Shown here: positions 58,447 through 64,000 of the stretch, piece by piece
How the letters are laid out: each line of letters starts with the position of its first letter
Numbering within the stretch: position 1 is the stretch's first letter
Assembly (NCBI RefSeq): GCF_014268445.2
Contig: NZ_CP077089.1
Span: 3,403,501-3,467,500 of the forward strand
Direction of reading: 5' to 3'
Length of the DNA stretch: 64,000 nucleotides
Source: Pseudomonas tensinigenes
GTDB lineage: Bacteria > Pseudomonadota > Gammaproteobacteria > Pseudomonadales > Pseudomonadaceae
Program-made: the position numbers and the translations under genes
Notes under the pieces: model-generated
What the model saw: the letters and a program-made list of their open reading frames with translations, nothing else
Database searches by the model: none
Told to the model about the DNA's origin: nothing

Positions 58447-61026
58447 TTATTTCGATGTGTCTACGCTGGTTGAGCAAGAAAGCCGGTAATGCTCATAGTT
58501 CAAATCCTTCAGTCGTTCTGGAAGCTTGTAAGGGGCGGGGCAACTTTTACCCTGCCACTTGATTGTAATAATCCCTTGATCTTTGGTAACAAGCGCTAAC
58601 GCCTTGCCGGTGGGGTCGGAAAGTGCCAGTTGTTTACCATCGGCATCCATCAATACCGCTCCGAATGGGAGGGGGTTGCCCTCGGCATCGTAGAGTTCGA
58701 ACTGGATCCGTCGACCTTTGCTGCCCTCAAAGCGCGCGAGCACTACTGAACCTCGTCTCGGTACGAGTTGTTGAGTGGCGTTGTCCAGCTCTATGTCACC
58801 GCCGAGATTTCGTGTGTCCAGTGTCACCCAATTCACGCGATAGGGCTGTGCGTTTGGAAGGACGGCATAGCCGTTGAGGCCGGTTTTCACGCCGGAGTAG
58901 CTGCTGACTTCTACCCCTGACATGCCAGGCACTTCCACCATTGCGAATGTTTCGCCGACGGTCTGGCCCATGTTGATTCCCCCCGCGTGAGCCACGATCG
59001 ATCCGGCCGCGCTCAGGTTCTGTGATTCATAACCGCTGCCTCGGCTGTAGCCCAATCCCAGATCGCCCATCGCTGTACGGGTACTCAGGCTGAGTGAGCC
59101 GGAGCGATCACCTTGCACACTGCGCCCGGTCTGTACGGAATAGTAGGTGTCACTGTCTTCAGTCAGATAACCATTGATCCCGGCTTGTGTACTGGTGCCG
59201 GTATTCTGATGATTGCTGGAAATGTAGGCGCGAGGTGCGCGAGGTGTCGATCCGAGCGGGAATGAGATCGAAACGCTCAATTGGGTGTCGTGAGTGGTGT
59301 CGCCGCGTGTGCCGAATTCCTCGGTTTTACTCAAGCTGATGTTGTAGTTCAGGTCGCGCCAATTGTTGTTGTAACCGGCGGAGAAGCTGCGCGAGCCGCC
59401 GCGATCCCAATAGCGCTGATCACTGGCATTCAAGTACAGCGAGCCGTACTGGCGCGCTTCGCCCAGGGTCTGGTTGACCGTGAGGTCGGTACGGGTTTTG
59501 GCGTTACCTGCGCGCCGTGTAGCGCCGGTGCTGGTGTCTTGAACGTGGTCGGTCAGCGTGCGGTAACCCTCGGTCGAATAACGATAGGCGGCGAGGGTGA
59601 AGCTGGTATCGGTGCCGGTGAAGGTCTTTGCATAGAGCGCGCGTACGCTGCTGCCCTGGGTCGTTTTGCCGAATGCCTTGCTGGACGATTGCGTGACGTC
59701 CAGTGACATCGCGCCAATCGAAGTGTTCTTCGCCGCACCGACGGAAAGCGCCTTGAAACCGTTGCTGGCCTGAATGCCGGCAATGCCTGTCAGGTTGCTG
59801 GTCAAGCCGTAGGCGAAAGTGCCGCCCAGGAAGGCCGGCTTGTCGTAGCCCTCGCTGTTATTGTTGAACTTGCCGCTCGACAGGCTGTACTTCAATTGAC
59901 CCTCACGCACCATCGTCGGCAAGGCGGAGAACGCCTGTCGGGTGACCTTGCGCCGACCATCCGCCTCGACAATGGTGATCTCCAGATCGCCATTGGAACC
60001 CGATGGATAGATATCACTGATCTCGAACGGCCCCGGCGGCACGTTGGTGGTGTAAAGAATGTAGTTATCCTGGCGGACCTCGATCTTCGCATTGGTTTCA
60101 GCCACGCCACGAATGATCGGCGCGTAGCCGCGCTCGCTGTCTGCACGCATGCCCTCATCAGAGGCCACCTTGACGCCTTGATAGCGCACGCTGTCGAACA
60201 GGTCTGAGTCGGAAAAGATTTCACCCGCGCTCAGTTGCCCCTTGATCGCCGTGAGGTCGCGCTGGATGAACGTGCGATTGCTGACAAACCGATTGGGCCG
60301 GCCGGTGGCACTGCTGAGGTTGGACTCGTTGCGCAAACGCCAGGCACCGAAGTTGATGCCGTTGCGCAGCCCCAGATTATTGGAGATTTGCGTCGAGTAA
60401 TCGGTTTTGCTGCGGGTGCTGCTCAACTGATAGTTGATGAACCCGGCGGCCACGCCATCGTCCCAAAGTTCTGGGTCAACATAGCCGCGCATGCCACGTG
60501 CCATCGCAACCTGCGGCACGCTGATATTGAGGCGCAGGCGGTTGGCGTCAAAACTGATACTGGCTTGCTCGATCATCGACGCAAGATCGTAGTGATCGGC
60601 AGGCCGTTGCTCATCAACCAGACCTTGCTCACGCAGTTTGCGCATGTCCACACCCAGCTGCTGTAACAATTCCAGGGTGATACGTGGCTCGACTTTGCCG
60701 TTGAGCGGGTTGGCCGCGAAATCAACGTCGCGACGACCGACCAGCGTGCCGTTGCTGAACACGTCAACGCGATATCGGCCCGGCAGAACGCTGTTGGCAT
60801 TCAACAAGGGTTGCAGATCGACCGCCGATGAACCTTCCAGAAACAAGGTATTGAACGCTTCACCCGCTACCGCGGCGGGGGCTTCGGCACCCATGGCGAA
60901 TCCACAAATGGCCATATTGATGGCAAAGCACAATGGATGCAGGCAGCCCAACGCCGTTTTGTTTTTATGGCGCGCAACGTGATGCTTTACACAACTTGAA
61001 GATGTGTGGTGTTGGGAGGAAAACAT
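58447..61026 (-). CDS. Chaperone-usher fimbrial usher
   Basis: This is an 859-residue FimD/PapC-family outer membrane usher, the pore and assembly platform for fimbriae. The N-terminal domain (LFLEGSSAVDLQPLL onward) binds chaperone-subunit complexes. The 24-strand barrel contains a plug domain (about residues 250-330, YPSGSNGDLEITIVEADG nearby), and the two C-terminal domains end in a cysteine-containing tail (KSCPAPYKLP ... RLSC). It is the third gene of the operon subunit, chaperone, usher. No adhesin gene follows. Confidence 0.94.
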   Translation of the reverse strand: MFSSQHHTSSSCVKHHVARHKNKTALGCLHPLCFAINMAICGFAMGAEAPAAVAGEAFNTLFLEGSSAVDLQPLLNANSVLPGRYRVDVFSNGTLVGRRDVDFAANPLNGKVEPRITLELLQQLGVDMRKLREQGLVDEQRPADHYDLASMIEQASISFDANRLRLNISVPQVAMARGMRGYVDPELWDDGVAAGFINYQLSSTRSKTDYSTQISNNLGLRNGINFGAWRLRNESNLSSATGRPNRFVSNRTFIQRDLTAIKGQLSAGEIFSDSDLFDSVRYQGVKVASDEGMRADSERGYAPIIRGVAETNAKIEVRQDNYILYTTNVPPGPFEISDIYPSGSNGDLEITIVEADGRRKVTRQAFSALPTMVREGQLKYSLSSGKFNNNSEGYDKPAFLGGTFAYGLTSNLTGIAGIQASNGFKALSVGAAKNTSIGAMSLDVTQSSSKAFGKTTQGSSVRALYAKTFTGTDTSFTLAAYRYSTEGYRTLTDHVQDTSTGATRRAGNAKTRTDLTVNQTLGEARQYGSLYLNASDQRYWDRGGSRSFSAGYNNNWRDLNYNISLSKTEEFGTRGDTTHDTQLSVSISFPLGSTPRAPRAYISSNHQNTGTSTQAGINGYLTEDSDTYYSVQTGRSVQGDRSGSLSLSTRTAMGDLGLGYSRGSGYESQNLSAAGSIVAHAGGINMGQTVGETFAMVEVPGMSGVEVSSYSGVKTGLNGYAVLPNAQPYRVNWVTLDTRNLGGDIELDNATQQLVPRRGSVVLARFEGSKGRRIQFELYDAEGNPLPFGAVLMDADGKQLALSDPTGKALALVTKDQGIITIKWQGKSCPAPYKLPERLKDLNYEHYRLSCSTSVDTSK

Positions 61027-61112
61027 GCAATTTGCCTTATCAGTCCGTGTTGCTTCAACCGGAGTCCGGAACTCGTAAATAGCTTGTAAATTGGCGGGGT
61101 GGGGCGGGGAAG

Positions 61113-61862
61113 TTATTGGGCGGATGCATCTTTCAAGCGCTCGGCATGCCTTTCGGTAGCGCTGAGTGGTGCATCGAATCGTTGTTGTGCGCCGTAATCG
61201 TTAATGGCTGAAAACGTCAGATGCGGAGATCCAGGTGGCAACTCTTTCAAGTTGAATGAACGAACTTCGCCCGGAACGATCATTGTCGAATCAATCACCA
61301 ACTCTGCTTTTTTTCCTGCAGCGACTTTCAGGTCGGCCAGCGACACGTGGTAATTGCTTTGATTTTTAACTTTCAGTACCGACTTGCCAGCTTGAGTGAC
61401 CAGTTGCCATACAAGTTGCTCCGGCGCTTGCGCAGCGTCACCGGTGAGTCCGTTCGGGCGGAAAAAAACCTTGATGCGCTGACGCACCGCCAGTTGCAGG
61501 GTGTTGACATCGGCAGCGCTGGCCTGAGGGATTTCCTGCACGTTCAGCCACACCACTGACTCTTTGTCCGCAGGCATGCCGCGGCCTTCATACAGAATCC
61601 TCAACAGTTGCTGTTGATTGGGTTCGAGTCGGGCCAGCGGTGGAGTCACCGCAAATGGCGGCGCGCTGCCAGCCGTGTCGCCGGCATCCAGCCACGATTG
61701 CGCGAGGATGGTTTGCCCGCCGTTGCGCACGGTGACGTTTGCCTCTTTGTGCGCGCCATCGAAGATGATCCGGGTGGAACTCAAGGAGATGCTGGCGAAT
61801 GCCGAGTGCGTCATCAACAACCCGGCAAGCCCCAGGCAGAGCGGAAAATAGCGACTTAACAT
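61113..61862 (-). CDS. Periplasmic fimbrial chaperone
   Basis: This is a 249-residue PapD-type chaperone with signal peptide ending near residue 24 (HSAFA). Two immunoglobulin-like domains follow: SSTRIIFDGAHKEANVTVRN opens the first, with VVWLNVQEIPQ in the G1-donor region and QRIKVFFRP after it. It completes and stabilises fimbrial subunits by donor-strand complementation and delivers them to the usher. The start at 61862 removes a short implausible N-terminal extension. It lies between subunit and usher genes in one operon. Confidence 0.93.
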   Translation of the reverse strand: MLSRYFPLCLGLAGLLMTHSAFASISLSSTRIIFDGAHKEANVTVRNGGQTILAQSWLDAGDTAGSAPPFAVTPPLARLEPNQQQLLRILYEGRGMPADKESVVWLNVQEIPQASAADVNTLQLAVRQRIKVFFRPNGLTGDAAQAPEQLVWQLVTQAGKSVLKVKNQSNYHVSLADLKVAAGKKAELVIDSTMIVPGEVRSFNLKELPPGSPHLTFSAINDYGAQQRFDAPLSATERHAERLKDASAQ

Positions 61863-61930
61863 AGTTTTCACCGATTGATCTGGTGGGGAAGGACGAGGCA
61901 CAGCGGCCCCGTCCAGGTATTACGCGCTGC

Positions 61931-62533
61931 TTATTCGTATTCGAGAACGAACGGCAGAGTGGCGTTACCGGTACCTGCAGTAGCGGTGGTCTTGTCGCCG
62001 GTGGTGACGTAAGCGGCTGCGAAGGACAGGGTGCCGTCGCCGCCAGTGGTGCCGTCGCCAGTCAGGCTGGTCTGTACTTTGGCTGTGGCTTCGGAGCTCA
62101 GGTCGATCAACTGGCCGTTGCTGTCCAGCAGCGCGATACCTACGCCTTTGGCCGCATCAGTACCTTGCAGCTTGAGAACTTTCTTGCCATCAACCAGGCC
62201 CGAACCGCCGTTGACGGTTGGTTTGAACAGCATCGACACCTTGGTGCCGGCGTTGCAGTTCACTTTCAGGTTGAAATCGTTGGCAGCCACGCGACCAGCA
62301 CCCGGGGCAGAATCGGTGCCCATGTCTTTGATCGATACGCTGCCCATGTCCACGGCAATCATCTTGTCGCTACCCGAAGCGCCATCTACCGAGCACGCAT
62401 CGTTGTTGATGACGCCGGTGAAGCTGATTTGACCGCTGCCGCCCTTGACGGCTTTAGCGGCTTCTTCAGCCAGTGCACCAGTGGAGGCAGCCAGTACGGA
62501 AAGAGTGAGTACTGCGAAAGCGAACTTTTTCAT
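61931..62533 (-). CDS. Major fimbrial subunit (type 1 pilin family)
   Basis: This is a 200-residue fimbrial protein. A signal peptide ends at about residue 22 (GALA). Mature features are an N-terminal donor strand, the GVINNDACSVDG segment, and two cysteines (C47 and C93) that form the family's disulfide, with a C-terminal penultimate-tyrosine-like LEYE. It is glycine-rich in the middle (about 160-190). It is the first gene of the three-gene operon and would form the fimbrial shaft. The gap to the chaperone is about 70 bases. Confidence 0.92.
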   Translation of the reverse strand: MKKFAFAVLTLSVLAASTGALAEEAAKAVKGGSGQISFTGVINNDACSVDGASGSDKMIAVDMGSVSIKDMGTDSAPGAGRVAANDFNLKVNCNAGTKVSMLFKPTVNGGSGLVDGKKVLKLQGTDAAKGVGIALLDSNGQLIDLSSEATAKVQTSLTGDGTTGGDGTLSFAAAYVTTGDKTTATAGTGNATLPFVLEYE

Positions 62534-62852
62534 GTTTATATCCGAAGTTATTGTGAAGTGCTGCATTGAAATGCCAGGCCATGTTAGGTCGGTGATGGCG
62601 ATGGGTCTTTGAGATTTGTCTTAAAGCGTGGCAAGTGCGAACAAGGCGGCAATATCGGAAGTGCGTATTTATATTCTCAGTAAAGTACAGCGGACTAAAT
62701 GAGACAATTCTCAAAGTCGCGCGAGCTCTATCTGATTAGTATTCGCGGACGCAGAAATTCTCAGTCAATGCAAAGTTTGTGAGCAATCTTTCTGTTGGAA
62801 GATGATTCAGGCTTTTCGCTATTAATGGCTGATAGAAAGAGGTTCCCGGTTT
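62534..62852. other. Intergenic gap, fimbrial operon/REC-EAL gene
   Basis: This is a 319-base, low-G+C divergent regulatory gap. It must hold promoters for the fimbrial operon and the REC-EAL gene. It contains three copies of ATTCTCA (62673, 62707 and 62757), two of them as ATTCTCAGT, which could be regulator sites. No small gene or RNA is recognised. Confidence 0.5.
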
Positions 62853-64000
62853 GTGAACACGCTTCGTATATTGGTATTGGAAGATCACGCCTTCCAGCGC
62901 ACGGCTGCGGTCAGCGCGCTTAACAGTCTGGGTTACAAAAATATCTTTCAGGCGGCTGACGGAAAGGATGCGCTGGCTGTGATCTCCCAGGCAGGAGGTG
63001 TGGACGTTGCGTTGTGTGACTTGAGCATGGCCGGGATGGATGGTTTGACCTTTCTGCGCCTGGCGAGAGAGGCCGGATTGATTCGCGCAGTGATCATCTG
63101 CAGTTCACTGCCTGAAGACTTGTTACGCACGGTTGATCGAATTGTCACGCTGCAGGGCCTGGAATTGCTTGGCAGTGTCGGCAAGCCCTTGATGGTCGAT
63201 GTACTGGCGCCATTGCTGGCTCGCTATCGGCCGCACAGCCAGGTCGAGGCCAAAGTGGCGGAAAGTCATCTCGATCAGCCTACGGAGAACGAAGTACTGG
63301 AAGCGATACGCCGGCAGGAATTTCGCGCTTACTTCCAGCCCAAGTTTCATCTGCGCAGTGGTGAGGTGGATGGCGCCGAGGTGCTGGTGCGCTGGCAAAG
63401 CCCCAGTCGCGGATTACTTTCGCCGGGTATGTTCTTGCCAACGATCGAGCGTTGCGGGCTGCTCGACGAAATGTTTTTCAGCCTGCTCACGCAAGGACTG
63501 AGTCTGCAGCGTTTTGTGCAGTCCCACGGCAAGCCGTTCAAGCTCGCCTTCAATCTCGACGTCACGCAGATGGCCAACCCGAATCTTGTCGACCGGATCA
63601 AGGCGCTGTTGCGCATTCACGGCGCCTCGCCAGCCGGGCTCATATTCGAGCTGACGGAAACCGGTCTGCTGCAGATGCCCGAGATCAGCATGGAAAACAT
63701 GGTGCGTCTGCGCATGCTCGGCTTTAGCTTGGCGATTGATGATTTCGGTGTCGGCTATTCTTCGCTGGAGCGACTGTGTCAGATGCCGTTCAACGAAATC
63801 AAACTCGACGCCGGCTTCGTGCAGAATTTCCAGCAGGCTCGCTACAGTGCGGTTATCCACGGTGCACTGGCCTTGGCGCGCGAGCTGGACATGCGAGTGG
63901 TCGCAGAAGGCATTGAAACCGCAGATCAGGTCCATCACCTGGCTCGACTCGGTTGCCAGTGGGGGCAGGGTTTCTTCTATGCCCGACCCATGAATTGGGC
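62853..64000 (+). CDS. REC-EAL c-di-GMP phosphodiesterase, RocR-like (partial)
   Basis: This 382-codon open frame runs off the window. The receiver (residues 1-125) has E10-D11, phospho-acceptor D56 in CDLSMAGMDG, and K in GKPL. The EAL domain (about 150 onward) has AEVLVRW in place of the usual EAL motif, as in RocR. FELTET, DDFGVGYSS, IKLD and VVAEGIE carry the other catalytic residues, so it should hydrolyse c-di-GMP. In P. aeruginosa RocR controls Cup fimbriae. Here the gene is divergent from a chaperone-usher operon, so it probably regulates it. Start GTG 62853; AGAGG upstream is rather distant. Confidence 0.88.
   Translation, partial: MNTLRILVLEDHAFQRTAAVSALNSLGYKNIFQAADGKDALAVISQAGGVDVALCDLSMAGMDGLTFLRLAREAGLIRAVIICSSLPEDLLRTVDRIVTLQGLELLGSVGKPLMVDVLAPLLARYRPHSQVEAKVAESHLDQPTENEVLEAIRRQEFRAYFQPKFHLRSGEVDGAEVLVRWQSPSRGLLSPGMFLPTIERCGLLDEMFFSLLTQGLSLQRFVQSHGKPFKLAFNLDVTQMANPNLVDRIKALLRIHGASPAGLIFELTETGLLQMPEISMENMVRLRMLGFSLAIDDFGVGYSSLERLCQMPFNEIKLDAGFVQNFQQARYSAVIHGALALARELDMRVVAEGIETADQVHHLARLGCQWGQGFFYARPMNW

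Noticed and set aside
1..64000. tRNA, CRISPR array or intact transposon
   Set aside because: No tRNA T-loop pattern in an intergenic region, no regularly spaced repeats and no complete transposase were found on reading both strands.

Overview
The window reads as a chromosomal segment of a fluorescent-type Pseudomonas (P. fluorescens group is the best guess). The reasons are the high G+C coding sequence, a membrane-bound PQQ glucose dehydrogenase (Gcd) next to an OprB porin, a Pseudomonas-style polyamine (gamma-glutamyl) cassette, an iron-starvation sigma/anti-sigma/TonB-receptor set, and many LysR, AraC and HxlR regulator-enzyme pairs. I see no tRNA, rRNA, CRISPR array or intact mobile element. 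All calls come from reading the sequence; no database search was run.

Layout. 0.1-2.1 kb: an OmpR-type response regulator and its histidine kinase. 2.2-5.5 kb: a FAD oxidase, XRE-cupin repressor and glutamine-synthetase-like ligase operon, behind a perfect 12-bp inverted repeat that covers the ribosome binding site. 5.6-12 kb: a DUF2867-type protein, then a REC-HD-GYP c-di-GMP phosphodiesterase followed by a 1459-residue hybrid kinase, an RpfG/RpfC-like pair. 12-14 kb: two low-G+C orphan genes, the alanine exporter AlaE, and a lysine-rich small protein. 14-18 kb: oprB and gcd, with a repressor-type dyad between the -35 and -10 of gcd. 18-21.4 kb: a SolA-like amine oxidase, a bestrophin-like channel and a DUF1206 membrane protein. 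21.5-29 kb: XdhC, a triheme cytochrome c, the molybdenum and 2Fe-2S subunits of a periplasmic molybdo-dehydrogenase, an AraC regulator and a NepI-like efflux protein.

29-33.3 kb: TonB siderophore receptor, FecR and ECF sigma factor. 33.4-48.6 kb: a mosaic of short regulator-plus-enzyme or regulator-plus-transporter pairs: LysR/MDR reductase, HxlR/old yellow enzyme, AraC/cupins, LysR/aldehyde dehydrogenase, LysR/MFS and HxlR/SDR. It is interrupted near 39.1 kb by two opposed scars that look like IS66 transposase ends. 48-54.4 kb: a TetR repressor, a FadL-type outer membrane channel and an RND adaptor plus pump. All three transcription units are preceded by GTGAC...GTCAC dyads, so they look like one local regulon. 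54.4-57.5 kb: LysR, a purine/uracil permease and a nucleoside deaminase. 57.6-64 kb: two small genes, a three-gene chaperone-usher fimbrial operon, and a divergent RocR-like REC-EAL phosphodiesterase that runs off the right edge.

The most interesting points are the TetR/FadL/RND regulon with its shared operator, the SD-covering inverted repeat before the polyamine operon, the operator in the gcd promoter, the two overlapping and mutually exclusive hairpins between fecR and the receptor gene, and the pairing of c-di-GMP hydrolases with a hybrid kinase at one end and with fimbriae at the other.
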